Counted from the first letter of the stretch, positions 38,151-50,090 are shown. The stretch: DNA of 54,128 bases from Roseateles sp. (GCA_015657635.1 JACDQM010000074.1:1-54128), one strand, 5' to 3'. Program-made: numbers and translations. Notes: generated from the sequence alone by a model not told the origin.

Positions 38151-40322
38151 ATGTCGACGAGTGTGGCGCTGTACTTCGCGATGGCCTGCGGGCTGGCCGC
38201 GGTCTTATATGGATTCATCCAACGCTCCTGGATCCTCAGCCAGGACGCGGGCAATGCCCGCATGCAGGAGATCGCTGCGGCGATCCAGCAAGGCGCTGCC
38301 GCCTATCTGGCGCGGCAGTACAAGACGATTGCCATCGTCGGCGTGGTGCTGGCGATCCTGATTGCCATCTTCCTGGACGTGACGAGCGCCGTCGGCTTCG
38401 TCATCGGCGCAGTGCTCTCCGGCGCCTGCGGCTTCATCGGCATGAATGTCTCGGTGCGCGCCAATGTGCGCACCGCGCAGGCCGCCACGCATGGCATCGG
38501 TCCAGCCCTCAACGTCGCCTTCAAGGGCGGCGCCATCACCGGCATGTTGGTGGTCGGCCTGGGCCTGCTGGGCGTGGGCCTGTTCTTCTGGTACCTCACC
38601 AAGGGCCAGCAGATCGATTCGGCCACGCTCAAGCCCTTGCTGGGCCTGGCCTTCGGCTCCTCGCTGATCTCGATCTTCGCCCGCCTGGGTGGCGGCATCT
38701 TCACCAAGGGCGCCGACGTGGGCGCCGACCTGGTGGGCAAGGTGGAAGCCGGCATCCCCGAGGATGACCCGCGCAACCCTGCCGTTATCGCCGACAACGT
38801 GGGCGACAACGTCGGTGACTGCGCCGGCATGGCGGCTGACCTGTTCGAAACCTATGCGGTGACCCTGATCGCCGCGATGGCACTGGGCGCCCTGATGGTG
38901 ACCGGAGCACCGGCCACGGCCGTAATCTACCCGATGGTGCTGGCCGGCGTGTCCATCATCGCCTCCATCATCGGCTGCGGCTTCGTCAAGGCCAGCCCCG
39001 GCATGAAAAACGTGATGCCGGCGCTCTACAAGGGCCTGGTCGTCTCCGGCCTCCTGTCGCTGGTGGCCTTCTACTTCATCACCACCGCGATGTTCCCGCA
39101 GCCGGTCGCGATGACCGGTGGCTTGACGGCCAGCGCGATGCAACTGTACGGCGCCTGTGTGGTCGGCCTGCTGCTGACCGCAGCGATGGTTTGGATCACC
39201 GAGTTCTACACCGGCACGCAGTACAGCCCGGTGCAGCACATCGCCCAGGCGTCGACCACCGGCCATGGCACCAACATCATTGCCGGCCTGGGCGTCAGCA
39301 TGAAGAGCACGGCCTATCCGGTGATCTTCATCTGCGTGGCGATTTACGCGGCCTACGCGCTGGCTGGCCTGTATGGCATCGCCGTCGCCGCCACCTCGAT
39401 GCTGAGCATGGCCGGCATCGTCGTGGCACTCGATGCCTATGGCCCGATCACTGACAACGCCGGCGGCATCGCCGAGATGGCCGAGCTGCCCAGCAGCGTG
39501 CGCGACGTGACCGATCCGCTGGACGCCGTTGGCAACACCACCAAGGCGGTGACCAAGGGCTATGCGATCGGCTCGGCCGGCCTGGCTGCACTGGTGCTGT
39601 TCGCCGACTACACGCATGCGCTGGAAGCACGCGGCATGTCGCTGAGCTTCGACCTGAGTGACCACAAGGTCATCGTCGGCCTCTTCATCGGCGGCCTGAT
39701 CCCCTACCTGTTCGGCGCCATGGCGATGGAAGCCGTGGGCCGCGCTGCTGGCGCGGTGGTGGTGGAAGTGCGCCGCCAGTTCCAGGGCGGCGAGATCATG
39801 GCCGGCACCAAGAAGCCTGACTACAGCGCGGCGGTCGACATGCTGACGACCGCGGCGATCAAGGAAATGATCGTGCCTTCGCTGCTGCCGGTGGTGGCGC
39901 CCATTCTGGTGGGCATGCTGCTCGGCCCGGCGGCGCTGGGCGGCCTCTTGATGGGCACCATCGTCACCGGCCTGTTCGTCGGCATCTCGATGTGCACTGG
40001 TGGTGGCGCCTGGGACAACGCCAAGAAGCTGATCGAGGAAGGCTTCAAGGACGCGGATGGCGTGCTGCACAAGAAGGGCAGCGAGGCGCACAAGGCGGCC
40101 GTCACCGGTGACACCGTGGGCGACCCCTACAAGGACACCGCCGGCCCGGCCGTCAACCCGCTGATCAAGATCATCAACATCGTGGCCCTGCTGATCGTGC
40201 CCTTGCTGCCGATGACCACCAGCGGCCACAAGGCGCCCGAGCCCGCGGCCGCTGTCATGCCCGCCGTCTCAGCGGCGGCGCCCGGCGCCAGCACCGCCGA
40301 GGCTGCAGCGTCCAAGCCCTGA
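38151..40322 (+). CDS. hppA: K+-independent proton-translocating pyrophosphatase
   Basis: Membrane pump that couples pyrophosphate hydrolysis to proton export. 723 residues with about 16 transmembrane helices. The catalytic motif is [20 protein letters not shown] near residue 206. The Lys in [10 protein letters not shown] marks the K+-independent class (K+-dependent enzymes have Ala there), and so proton rather than Na+ pumping is expected. Start ATG 38151 with GAGGAG 9 bases upstream. The C-terminus is an Ala-rich tail. A strong terminator follows. The 288 bases upstream hold no gene. Confidence 0.96.
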   Translation: MSTSVALYFAMACGLAAVLYGFIQRSWILSQDAGNARMQEIAAAIQQGAAAYLARQYKTIAIVGVVLAILIAIFLDVTSAVGFVIGAVLSGACGFIGMNVSVRANVRTAQAATHGIGPALNVAFKGGAITGMLVVGLGLLGVGLFFWYLTKGQQIDSATLKPLLGLAFGSSLISIFARLGGGIFTKGADVGADLVGKVEAGIPEDDPRNPAVIADNVGDNVGDCAGMAADLFETYAVTLIAAMALGALMVTGAPATAVIYPMVLAGVSIIASIIGCGFVKASPGMKNVMPALYKGLVVSGLLSLVAFYFITTAMFPQPVAMTGGLTASAMQLYGACVVGLLLTAAMVWITEFYTGTQYSPVQHIAQASTTGHGTNIIAGLGVSMKSTAYPVIFICVAIYAAYALAGLYGIAVAATSMLSMAGIVVALDAYGPITDNAGGIAEMAELPSSVRDVTDPLDAVGNTTKAVTKGYAIGSAGLAALVLFADYTHALEARGMSLSFDLSDHKVIVGLFIGGLIPYLFGAMAMEAVGRAAGAVVVEVRRQFQGGEIMAGTKKPDYSAAVDMLTTAAIKEMIVPSLLPVVAPILVGMLLGPAALGGLLMGTIVTGLFVGISMCTGGGAWDNAKKLIEEGFKDADGVLHKKGSEAHKAAVTGDTVGDPYKDTAGPAVNPLIKIINIVALLIVPLLPMTTSGHKAPEPAAAVMPAVSAAAPGASTAEAAASKP

Positions 40323-40366
40323 TCCAGCAAGGTCAAACGCCCTCAGGTTTACCCTGAAGCGCCCAG

Positions 40367-40393
40367 AACAGCCCGCCTTCGCGGGCTGTTTTT
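40367..40393 (+). terminator. Terminator of hppA
   Basis: AACAGCCCGC – CTTC – GCGGGCTGTT followed by TTT, 44 bases after the stop. Ten-base-pair perfect stem. Confidence 0.9.
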
Positions 40394-40477
40394 CATTCAG
40401 AAACACCCAGTCCAGGACACAATCACACCGGACGCCGCTGGCGCTCGGACCGAACGACGAGACGGAACCCAAGGGAC

Positions 40478-41323
40478 ATGATGCATCTGGCGATCACGCG
40501 CCACGAACTGGAACGCAGGAAGGCCCAGCTGGCCGATCTGCAGCGCTACCTGAGCAGCCAGGAGCAGGACTACCGGAGCCTGCGCGCCCAGCTGCAGGCC
40601 TTCATCGACCGCTATGTATCCGAACTCGGCGAGCTCTACCTCGAACATGATTCGCTGGAGTCGCAACTGCACACAGCCATGGTGCTGCTCAGCGAAGCGT
40701 TGCGCCGCCACGGCATGGATGCACGCGAGCCCGTGCTGCCCAAGGCCACCGTCCTGCCCAGCCTGAAGCACCTGCCCGATGCCGCACCGCTGCCCGCGGC
40801 GCCCCAAGGCGGCCTCGAAGAGGCCGCACCGCCCACGCTGAAGCAGCTCTACCGCCGCGCCGCGATGCGCCTTCATCCGGATCTGGCCCAAGGTGACCTG
40901 CAGCGCTGCGAGCGCGAACAGCAGATGCGCGTGGTCAACGAGTGTTACGCCGCCGGTGACCGTCTGCGCCTGGAGTCACTGCTGCTGGCGGCGGGCGAGG
41001 ACCCGATCAAGGTCAGCGGCAGCGACCGCTCTGCCCAACTTGAGTGGCTCAAGCGCGCCGAAACCCTGGTGCAAGGACGCCTGCGCGTCGTGCAAGCGCA
41101 TCTGGCCGAGCTCCAGGGGCATGCCATGCACCGCCTCTGGCTGGCCATCACACAGGCTGAGGCCAAGGGCCTGGACCCGCTGGCCGTGATGGCAAACCGC
41201 CTGCGGGCGCAGATTGCCGAACGCCGCCAGGAGCTCTATATCGGACTGCGCCTGCAGCCCGAGTCCGCACTGGCGCACGACTTCCTGCGCCGGCGCTGCG
41301 AGCGCATCGGCAGCGCCTGCTGA
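40478..41323 (+). CDS. J-domain-like protein with N-terminal coiled coil
   Basis: 281 residues. A coiled-coil-like N-terminal half (about residues 5-75, regular Leu/Gln/Arg heptads) and, after a Pro/Ala linker, a DnaJ-like segment at about 118-170: LKQLYRRAAMRLHPDLA contains the HPD triad at 133-135 that stimulates DnaK. The rest is helical. No zinc centre or membrane segment. It is not DnaJ, CbpA or HscB; the client is unknown. Start ATG 40478 or the second ATG at 40481, which is better spaced from AAGGGA. Converges on pobA with a 13-base gap. Confidence 0.75.
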   Translation: MMHLAITRHELERRKAQLADLQRYLSSQEQDYRSLRAQLQAFIDRYVSELGELYLEHDSLESQLHTAMVLLSEALRRHGMDAREPVLPKATVLPSLKHLPDAAPLPAAPQGGLEEAAPPTLKQLYRRAAMRLHPDLAQGDLQRCEREQQMRVVNECYAAGDRLRLESLLLAAGEDPIKVSGSDRSAQLEWLKRAETLVQGRLRVVQAHLAELQGHAMHRLWLAITQAEAKGLDPLAVMANRLRAQIAERRQELYIGLRLQPESALAHDFLRRRCERIGSAC

Positions 41324-41336
41324 ACGCCGCTTCAGC

Positions 41337-43906
<2,570 letters not shown>

Positions 43907-44015
43907 CCCGGCTGCCAACCCAGGCGTCCAGGCCGGTCAATGACTTCTGGCGCCACAGTGCGCACACCGCCATAATCGCCAGCCATTGAGTGAGGACCAG
44001 ACAGGGAGGACGCGC

Positions 44016-44297
44016 ATGAAAGCCGTTTGGATGGACATCGTCATCGCCGAGAGCGACGACACCGTCTTGGTCGATGGCGACCACTACTTTCCGGAAAGCG
44101 CGCTGAAGCGCGAGTACACCAGCTTCAGCAATCACCGCCGCATGTGCTCGGAGAAGGGCCAGGCTCACCACCTGTCGCTGATGGTCAAGGGCGAGTTCAA
44201 GCCCGATGCCATCTGGTTCTACCCGGAGCCACGCCCCGGTGCCGAGGCCCTGGCAGGCCGTGTCGCGTTCGCCCGAGGAGTGCAAATTGTTGAATAA
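44016..44297 (+). CDS. DUF427 domain-containing protein
   Basis: 93 residues from ATG 44016, with GGAGG 6 bases upstream. MKAVWMDIVIAESDDTVLVD at the start and the DHYFPESALKREY segment identify DUF427, a small beta-rich domain of unknown biochemical function. A CATAAT -10 candidate lies near 43971. Its 3' end overlaps the start of the next gene. Confidence 0.9.
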   Translation: MKAVWMDIVIAESDDTVLVDGDHYFPESALKREYTSFSNHRRMCSEKGQAHHLSLMVKGEFKPDAIWFYPEPRPGAEALAGRVAFARGVQIVE

Positions 44298-45174
44298 GTT
44301 TCTGAAGCTGGCATCGATGGCACTGGCCCTGGCTCTTTCCAGTGCGCTGCAGGCCTCGAGCGGACCCAAGCCCATTGCGCTGGTCAGTGCGGTTGGGGAT
44401 CAGCTGACCCTCGTGCGTCAGAAGGAAGGTGTCGGAAGCAACATCGAGCCCTTCACACGGCGCCAACTGCAACTCAATGGACAGAGCCTGAACTTCGCAA
44501 TGCTGCGCGGCTTGGACAGAGCGCTGGAAATTGAGGAGCCGCAGGCTCCACGCGTGCTGCTGCGCTGGGATGCGCCGGAAGAGACTCGCAAGGCGATGGC
44601 CGAGACCTATGGCCGCGAGCGCGACGACGTGGTGCTGCAGGCGCTGATCACGCATCTGCGCGGGCTGCCTGAGCGCAGCCAGTGGAGCCGCATCGAAGCG
44701 CTGCTGCCCAAGTACTTCCGCCACCAGACCCGTGGCATGGGCACCAAGCTGGCCGGCATCGGCATCTACACCCAGCCGCTGGAAAGCGGCCAGATCGACT
44801 TGAGCGGTGACGGTGTTGCCACGGCGATCGAGGGGCCGGCCGACGGCCAAAACCGAACCATCAACCCGACGACCGGTGAGTATGGCCGCGCCAGCACCTA
44901 TGTGGCGCCCTATGTCTACTTTGAGCGAGTCACGCTGGATGCGCAGACGCTGGCCGTGATCGGCCGCAAGGCACAGTTCGACAACATCAAATACCACGAC
45001 CCGATGGCCACGGCCAACGATGTCTTCAAGCACCTTCCGCTGACGGATCTGCTCGGGCGCCTGATGGAGATGGCCGAGCGCTCGGCCTATCAGTCAGTGC
45101 GCGGCAAAGAAGGCAGCGTCGAGGTCAGCACGCCGCGCGAGCTGCCGGCCAGCGCGCCGACGACGACGCGCTGA
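44287..45174 (+). CDS. Exported protein of unknown function
   Basis: About 295 residues. The most likely start is one of two adjacent TTG codons at 44287/44290, with GAGGAG 6-9 bases upstream, overlapping the DUF427 stop. The protein then opens with a signal peptide (NKFLKLASMALALALS, cut after LQA). A longer frame to 44206 would lose this. The mature part has no motif I recognise: mixed alpha/beta, with RVLLRWDAPEETRKAMAE and VAPYVYFERVTLD as landmarks. Converges on the fumarylacetoacetase-type gene with 15 bases between. Confidence 0.75.
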   Translation: MLNKFLKLASMALALALSSALQASSGPKPIALVSAVGDQLTLVRQKEGVGSNIEPFTRRQLQLNGQSLNFAMLRGLDRALEIEEPQAPRVLLRWDAPEETRKAMAETYGRERDDVVLQALITHLRGLPERSQWSRIEALLPKYFRHQTRGMGTKLAGIGIYTQPLESGQIDLSGDGVATAIEGPADGQNRTINPTTGEYGRASTYVAPYVYFERVTLDAQTLAVIGRKAQFDNIKYHDPMATANDVFKHLPLTDLLGRLMEMAERSAYQSVRGKEGSVEVSTPRELPASAPTTTR

Positions 45175-45189
45175 GCCGGACCGACCGCG

Positions 45190-46530
45190 TCAGGCCGCCA
45201 GCGGCGCCGCGAGCACCGTCGCGGCGCAGTCGCCGAAGCCAATGCGGCGTGCGCCTGCGGCCTGGGCGAAGCCGCGCAGGATCACCGTATCGCCGTCCTG
45301 CAGGAAAGTTCGCGTCTCGCCATTGGGCAGTGTGATCGCCTGCTTGCCCCCCAGGCTCAGCTCCAGCAGCGAACCGCCCTCAGCCGCCTCCGGGCCGCTC
45401 TGCGTGCCGGTGCCAAGCAGATCGCCCGGCTGCAGATTGCAGCCGTTGCTGGCGTGGTGCGTGAGCATCTGCGCCAGCGTCCAGTAGGCGTACTTGAAGT
45501 TGGAGCGCATCAGGCGCACGGCCGCTTGGCCGGCGGCGCGCATCTGTGCGGTCTGCAGCCAGACTTCCAGCTCGATGCCGTAATTGCCACCGGCGCGATT
45601 GGCCGGCGAATCGAGGTAGGGCAACGGCTGCGGATCGCCCTCGGGCCGCGTGAACGGCAGGCGAAACGGTTCCAGCGCCTCCATCGTGACGATCCAGGGC
45701 GAGATCGTCGATGCAAAGTTCTTGGCCAGGAAAGGCCCCAGCGGCTGGTATTCCCAGGCCTGCAGATCGCGCGCCGACCAGTCGTTGAGCAGGCTCAGGC
45801 CGAACATGTGCTGCTCGGCCTCGGCCATGGGAATCGGCTCACCCAGCGCATTGCCGCCAGCCACGAACAGGCCGAGCTCCAACTCGTAGTCCAGGCGCTT
45901 GCAGGGGCCGAACACCGGCACCTCGGCATCCGGCGCCTTCAATTGCCCCAGCGGCCGGCGCACCGTGCCGCCGGATACGCCGATCGAGGAGCTGCGGCCG
46001 TGATAGCCGATCGGCACCCATTTGTAGTTGGGCAGCAGCGGATTGTCGGGACGGAACAGCTTGCCCACCGTGGTGGCGTGGTGAATGCCGGTGTAGAAGT
46101 CGGTGTAGTCGGCAATGCGGCAGGGCACGGCCATCTCGGCCTCGCTCTGCGGCAGCAGGCAGCCGCTCAGTTTGGCGTCCAGGCCCGAGTCGGCATGCAG
46201 CGCGTCAAACAGCGCCAGGCGCATTGCGCGACGTTGCTCCTGCGGCAAGGCCATGAAGCGATTCAGGTCACCTGCGGCCAGCGGCTGCAGCAGCACCAGC
46301 GTGTCGCTGCTCCAGCAGCCGGCTTGCGCCGCCCGCTTCAGGTCCAGGATCTGGTCGCCGATGGCGACGCCGACGCGCCAGTCCTGCTGGCTGCCGGCGC
46401 GGCGGAACAGGCCATAGGGCAGGTTCTGCAGCGGAAAGTCGGCGTCGGCCGCGTTGGCGCTTGGAACCCAGCTTTGCGCTTCGGGGTCGTGGGTGTGGTC
46501 GGTCAGAGTCATCGTCGTTGTCGTTCTCAT
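45190..46530 (-). CDS. Fumarylacetoacetase-type hydrolase
   Basis: 446 residues, full length for fumarylacetoacetase, which splits fumarylacetoacetate to fumarate and acetoacetate. The N-terminal SH3-like domain (about 30-140) is followed by the catalytic domain with DFYTGIHHATTVGKLFRP near 143 (catalytic His region), GYHGRSSSI near 174 and the metal-binding DYELELGLFV near 215. Start ATG 46530, one base after the DUF2783 stop, so it is coupled. Last gene of the MBL–VOC–FAD–DUF2783 operon. It could act on a related diketo acid instead. Confidence 0.92.
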   Translation of the reverse strand: MRTTTTMTLTDHTHDPEAQSWVPSANAADADFPLQNLPYGLFRRAGSQQDWRVGVAIGDQILDLKRAAQAGCWSSDTLVLLQPLAAGDLNRFMALPQEQRRAMRLALFDALHADSGLDAKLSGCLLPQSEAEMAVPCRIADYTDFYTGIHHATTVGKLFRPDNPLLPNYKWVPIGYHGRSSSIGVSGGTVRRPLGQLKAPDAEVPVFGPCKRLDYELELGLFVAGGNALGEPIPMAEAEQHMFGLSLLNDWSARDLQAWEYQPLGPFLAKNFASTISPWIVTMEALEPFRLPFTRPEGDPQPLPYLDSPANRAGGNYGIELEVWLQTAQMRAAGQAAVRLMRSNFKYAYWTLAQMLTHHASNGCNLQPGDLLGTGTQSGPEAAEGGSLLELSLGGKQAITLPNGETRTFLQDGDTVILRGFAQAAGARRIGFGDCAATVLAAPLAA

Positions 46531-46531
46531 T

Positions 46532-46747
46532 TCAGGCAGCCGCAGTCTGGGCCAGCGTGTTTTCGCGCGCCAGGTTCAGTGCCGCGACAAGCACCTCCTG
46601 CGCGCCGATATGGTTGGACAGGATCAGCACCAGCTTGGCCAGGAGCATGTCAGCCTGCTCCTCGCTGAGGCCGCGCTGGGCGTCGATCAGGGCTTCGTAG
46701 AAGCCGTCGGTGTCTTCGAGATTGGGCAGGCGTTGCAGATCAGCCAT
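46532..46747 (-). CDS. DUF2783 domain-containing small protein
   Basis: 71 residues, mostly helical (GFYEALIDAQRGLSEEQADM, then LVLILSNHIGAQEVLVAAL). Start ATG 46747 with GAGGAGG 6 bases upstream. This family is usually encoded beside flavin monooxygenases of aromatic catabolism; no activity is known. It sits between the FAD monooxygenase (15-base gap) and the hydrolase. Confidence 0.85.
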   Translation of the reverse strand: MADLQRLPNLEDTDGFYEALIDAQRGLSEEQADMLLAKLVLILSNHIGAQEVLVAALNLARENTLAQTAAA

Positions 46748-46762
46748 GGCAGGCCTCCTCTC

Positions 46763-48367
46763 TCAATGGCCCAGGCAGCGCGCCAGCGCAGCCCGGACGG
46801 CGTTCTCGTCAAAGCGGCGCCAGCGCGCCGCCACATGCTGGTCCGGACGGATCAGGTAGACCGTTCCGGGCTGGGCGTCATAACGTTCTGACAGAACACC
46901 TTCAGCATCGACCAGATCGCGACCCACCTCCAGCAGCTGGGTGCTGACACCTCCCAGCGCCACCGGCTGCGCGCCAGGGCCGAAGGCCAGCAGTGCGAAG
47001 CCGCGGCCCAGCTGGTTCAACAGCCAGGCTTCAGCACCGCCGATCTGCACTGGCGCATCAGCACAGGGCGTGCCCGGCTGCATCCTGCCCTTGAAGGTGT
47101 CGACATCCGGCGTGTTCAGCGAGCAGCCCAGATAGGGCGTCGGCGTGGACAGCCGGCCGCTGTTGACCAGCGGCCGCGCGAAGGCTTCGCTGCGCGCCAG
47201 CTCCAGCACCGCATTGCGCAGGCGCAGCGAGCAGCGGCTCTTGGGCGTGATGAAGTCAGTGGAGCGGGTGGAGTTGCGCAGATTGTCATCGGCAGCCAGC
47301 GCGCGCTCCTCGTGATAGCTGTCGAGCAGGCTTTCCGGCGCCTCGCCGGCCAGCACCGCCTGCAGCTTCCAAGCCAGGTTGTCCACGTCCTGCACGCCGC
47401 TGTTGGCGCCACGCGCGCCGAAGGGCGAGACCTGGTGCGCTGCGTCGCCGGCAAAGATCACGCGGCCGTGGCGGAACTTGTCGATGCGCCGGCAGGCAAA
47501 TTGGTAGACCGAGACCCATTCGAGTTCGAACTCCACGTCCTGGCCCAGCATGGCCTGGATGCGCGGGATCACGCGCTCGGGCTTCTTCTCTTCAACCGGG
47601 TCGGCGTCCCAGCCGAGCTGGAAGTCGATGCGCCAGACGTTGTCGCACTCCTTGTGCAGCAGCACGGACTGGCCCGGGTGGAAGGGTGGATCGAACCAGA
47701 ACCAGCGCTCGGTCGGGAAGTCGGCCTTCATCACCACGTCGGCGATCAGGAAGCGGTCCTGGAAGGCCTGTCCGGTGAACTCCGCCCCGACCATCTTGCG
47801 CGTGTCGCTGCTGGCGCCGTCGCAGGCGATCACCCATTCGGCCTCCATGCTGAAGCGGCCATCGGGCGTCTCCACCTGCAGTTGCACGCCATCGGCGCCC
47901 TGCTCCAGGGCCAGCAGCTTGTGCTTCCAGCGCAGCTCGATCAGCGACTGCTTCATGCAGGCCTCAACCAAACGCTCTTCCAGGTAGTACTGCTGCAGAT
48001 TGATCATTGCTGGCAGCTTGTGCTGGGCCTCGGGCAGCAGGTCGAACTGATAGGCCAGGCTGTCGCGGTGGAAGACCTTGCCGACCTGCCAGCGTATGCC
48101 CTGCTCCACCAGCGGCGCGGCCACGCCCAGGCGGTCCCAGAACTCCAGCGCCCGCTTGGCGTAGCAGACGGCGCGCGAGCCGATCGACACGCTGTTGTTG
48201 TCGTCGAGCAGCACCGTCCTGACGCCACGCGAGGCGCAATCCAGCGCCATGCTCAGCCCAACCGGCCCGCCGCCGATGATCACGACCGGGTGTCGCTGCA
48301 CCTGCCCGCTGCGTTGTTCCTCACTCTGGCGGTACTCGAACTCGGGATAGGTGTAGGTGTGCATCAT
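46763..48367 (-). CDS. FAD-dependent aromatic monooxygenase (3-(3-hydroxyphenyl)propionate hydroxylase-like)
   Basis: 534 residues from the ATGATG at 48367/48364; the frame reads on further upstream through the VOC gene, out of register. AAGGGG lies 9 bases before the first ATG. FAD motif IIGGGPVGLSMAL near residue 31, DG-type motif EWVIACDGASSDTRKMVG, and GD motif RVIFAGDAAHQVSPFGARG. The C-terminal thioredoxin-like domain (about 400-534) is as in MhpA/PheA-type hydroxylases. The true substrate is not evident; a meta-hydroxylated aromatic acid is plausible from the neighbouring hydrolase. Not PobA: that gene is at 41337-42518. Confidence 0.88.
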   Translation of the reverse strand: MMHTYTYPEFEYRQSEEQRSGQVQRHPVVIIGGGPVGLSMALDCASRGVRTVLLDDNNSVSIGSRAVCYAKRALEFWDRLGVAAPLVEQGIRWQVGKVFHRDSLAYQFDLLPEAQHKLPAMINLQQYYLEERLVEACMKQSLIELRWKHKLLALEQGADGVQLQVETPDGRFSMEAEWVIACDGASSDTRKMVGAEFTGQAFQDRFLIADVVMKADFPTERWFWFDPPFHPGQSVLLHKECDNVWRIDFQLGWDADPVEEKKPERVIPRIQAMLGQDVEFELEWVSVYQFACRRIDKFRHGRVIFAGDAAHQVSPFGARGANSGVQDVDNLAWKLQAVLAGEAPESLLDSYHEERALAADDNLRNSTRSTDFITPKSRCSLRLRNAVLELARSEAFARPLVNSGRLSTPTPYLGCSLNTPDVDTFKGRMQPGTPCADAPVQIGGAEAWLLNQLGRGFALLAFGPGAQPVALGGVSTQLLEVGRDLVDAEGVLSERYDAQPGTVYLIRPDQHVAARWRRFDENAVRAALARCLGH

Positions 48368-48389
48368 GTCGATGAGCCCCTTGTCCCTA

Positions 48390-48938
48390 TCAGGTGCCGC
48401 TGCCGGTGAATTCCTTCTCGTGCATCCACGCGGCATGCTTGGGGGCGCGCTTGGTGCGATTCCACTCTTCCAGCATCTCCCACTTGCAGGCATCGAGCTT
48501 GGCGTACATCTCCGGCGTGCCCACATCGGCCGCCAGTTCCAGGCGGTGGCCGTTGGGGTCGAAAAAGTAGATGCTCTTGAAGATGGTGTGGTCGGTCACA
48601 CCCACCACCTCGATGCCGTCGGCCTGCAGGCGAGCCTTGGTCTCTTCCAGCGTCTTCACGCTGTCAACCTTGAAGGCGATGTGCTGCACCCAGTTCGGCG
48701 TGGCCTCGTCGCGGCCCATGGCCGGCGAATTGGGCAGTTCGAAGAAGGCCAGCACATTGCCGTTGCCCGCATCCATGAACAGATGCATATAGGGGTCGGG
48801 CGCCTGCGTGGAGGGCACCTTGTCCTCGGCGATGGCCAGGACAAAGTCCATGCCCAGATGCTTGCGGTACCACTCGACCGTGGTCTTGGCATCGATACAG
48901 CGGTAGGCGACGTGATGGATGCGCTCGATCTTCAACAT
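48390..48938 (-). CDS. VOC family protein (glyoxalase/extradiol dioxygenase-like)
   Basis: 182 residues, two beta-alpha-beta3 modules. Candidate metal ligands: His near residue 9 (RIHHVAYR), His in VQHIAFKVD near 85 and Glu in NGHRLELAAD near 133, the two-His-one-Glu set of VOC enzymes. It could be a ring-cleaving dioxygenase or an isomerase/decarboxylase for the pathway of its operon. Start ATG 48938. MBL gene 55 bases upstream. Confidence 0.85.
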   Translation of the reverse strand: MLKIERIHHVAYRCIDAKTTVEWYRKHLGMDFVLAIAEDKVPSTQAPDPYMHLFMDAGNGNVLAFFELPNSPAMGRDEATPNWVQHIAFKVDSVKTLEETKARLQADGIEVVGVTDHTIFKSIYFFDPNGHRLELAADVGTPEMYAKLDACKWEMLEEWNRTKRAPKHAAWMHEKEFTGSGT

Positions 48939-48993
48939 GATGACAGGTCTCCGTGCTTGCTAACTTTAAGGCTGCTTCTGTGGCTTCTGGGGC

Positions 48994-49968
48994 TCAGACG
49001 TCTTCCAGCGCACGCCACATCGCGATATCGCGCTCGGCGGTCCAGATGCGCGGATCGGGGAACTGCGTGGCCTCGTCGTAAGCGCGCGTCACATCGAAGG
49101 GCATGCAGTGGGCAAAGATCACCCACTTGCCGTACTTCTTTTCCAGCTCGGCGAAGGTGGCTTTGTAGACCGTCTTCAGATCGTCGCCACGCGCAGCGCC
49201 GGCCTTCACATTGGCGTAGAGCTCGCTGACGAAGGCACGCGTGCCGGCAAGGCCGGCTGCCACGTCCTCGGGCGTCTGCAGTGCCTTGCCGCGGCCGGGC
49301 ACCAGCTTGGCAGGCTGCAAGGCAGCGATGTTGTCCAGCGTCTGCGGCCAATCCTGGAAGTAGGCGTCGCCGGCATAGGGCGTGGCGTCGAACTCGACCA
49401 GATCGCCCGAGAACAGCACGCGGTCCTTGGGCAGCCACACCACCGTGTCGCCCTTGGTGTGACCGCGCCCCAGCTGCAGGATCTGCACTTCCAGCGAACC
49501 CATCCACAAGGTCATCTTGCGGTTGAAGGTGATGGTGGGCCAGGTCAGCCCGGCCGGCACGGTCTCGACATTGCGGAACAGACGCGGGAAGCGGCCGATT
49601 TCACTGGCCTTGTCCTGCTCGCCGCGCTCAACGATCAGGTCATAGGTGTCCTGACTGGCGATGATCTGCTCGCAGCCCTCGGCCTTGTAGGCCGAGGCAC
49701 CCAGCACGCGCACCGCGTGGTAATGCGAGAGCAGCACGTACTTGATCGGCTTGTCGGTCACCTCGCGGATGCGGCGGATCACATCCTGCGCCATCAGCGG
49801 CGTGGCCTGGGTGTCGATCACCATCACCGCGTCATCGCCGATGACGATGCCGGTGTTCGGGTCGCCTTCGGCCGTGTAGGCGTAGGCATGCTCGCTCAGC
49901 TTGTCGAAGCTGACCCGTTTCTCTTCGAGATCAGCCTGGGAGGCGAAGGTCTTGACGGTGGTGCTCAT
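48994..49968 (-). CDS. MBL fold metallo-hydrolase
   Basis: 324 residues from ATG 49968 (MSTTVKTFASQ); AGGACC lies upstream and an ATG 11 codons earlier is unlikely. The metal motif is reduced: SHYHAVRV at about 81-88 instead of HxHxDH, so one Asp and one His that bind the second metal are missing. GHTKGDTVVWL near 175 and FSGDLVEF near 194 are the other family landmarks. Probably a lactone or thioester hydrolase with one metal, or a changed activity. First gene of the five-gene operon and divergent from the IclR regulator. Confidence 0.88.
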   Translation of the reverse strand: MSTTVKTFASQADLEEKRVSFDKLSEHAYAYTAEGDPNTGIVIGDDAVMVIDTQATPLMAQDVIRRIREVTDKPIKYVLLSHYHAVRVLGASAYKAEGCEQIIASQDTYDLIVERGEQDKASEIGRFPRLFRNVETVPAGLTWPTITFNRKMTLWMGSLEVQILQLGRGHTKGDTVVWLPKDRVLFSGDLVEFDATPYAGDAYFQDWPQTLDNIAALQPAKLVPGRGKALQTPEDVAAGLAGTRAFVSELYANVKAGAARGDDLKTVYKATFAELEKKYGKWVIFAHCMPFDVTRAYDEATQFPDPRIWTAERDIAMWRALEDV

Positions 49969-50003
49969 GGCGGTCCTGTCTCGGCGTCGGTGTTTAATCA
50001 ATA

Positions 50004-50017
50004 GCGAATCGATTCGC
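50004..50017. promoter_or_regulatory. Palindrome in the MBL–iclR divergent promoter region
   Basis: GCGAATC is followed by its exact reverse complement GATTCGC, 14 bp, 35 bases upstream of the MBL start and near the promoter of the regulator. A likely IclR-family binding site, unproved. Confidence 0.55.
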
Positions 50018-50034
50018 GTATGGGGAATTTGAGC

Positions 50035-50063
50035 TTGATCTTAATCAGTCAGTTTGATAATGT
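50035..50063 (+). promoter_or_regulatory. Promoter of the IclR regulator
   Basis: TTGATC (50035-50040), 17-base spacer, TAATGT (50058-50063), 27 bases before the regulator start. Confidence 0.6.
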
Positions 50064-50090
50064 CTAATCAATTCGATCGATAGAAACCCT

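Noticed and set aside
38205..40229. 674-codon open frame on the minus strand opposite hppA
   Set aside because: Shadow of a GC-rich gene: His/Gln/Ala-rich, no motif, entirely antisense to a clear pyrophosphatase.
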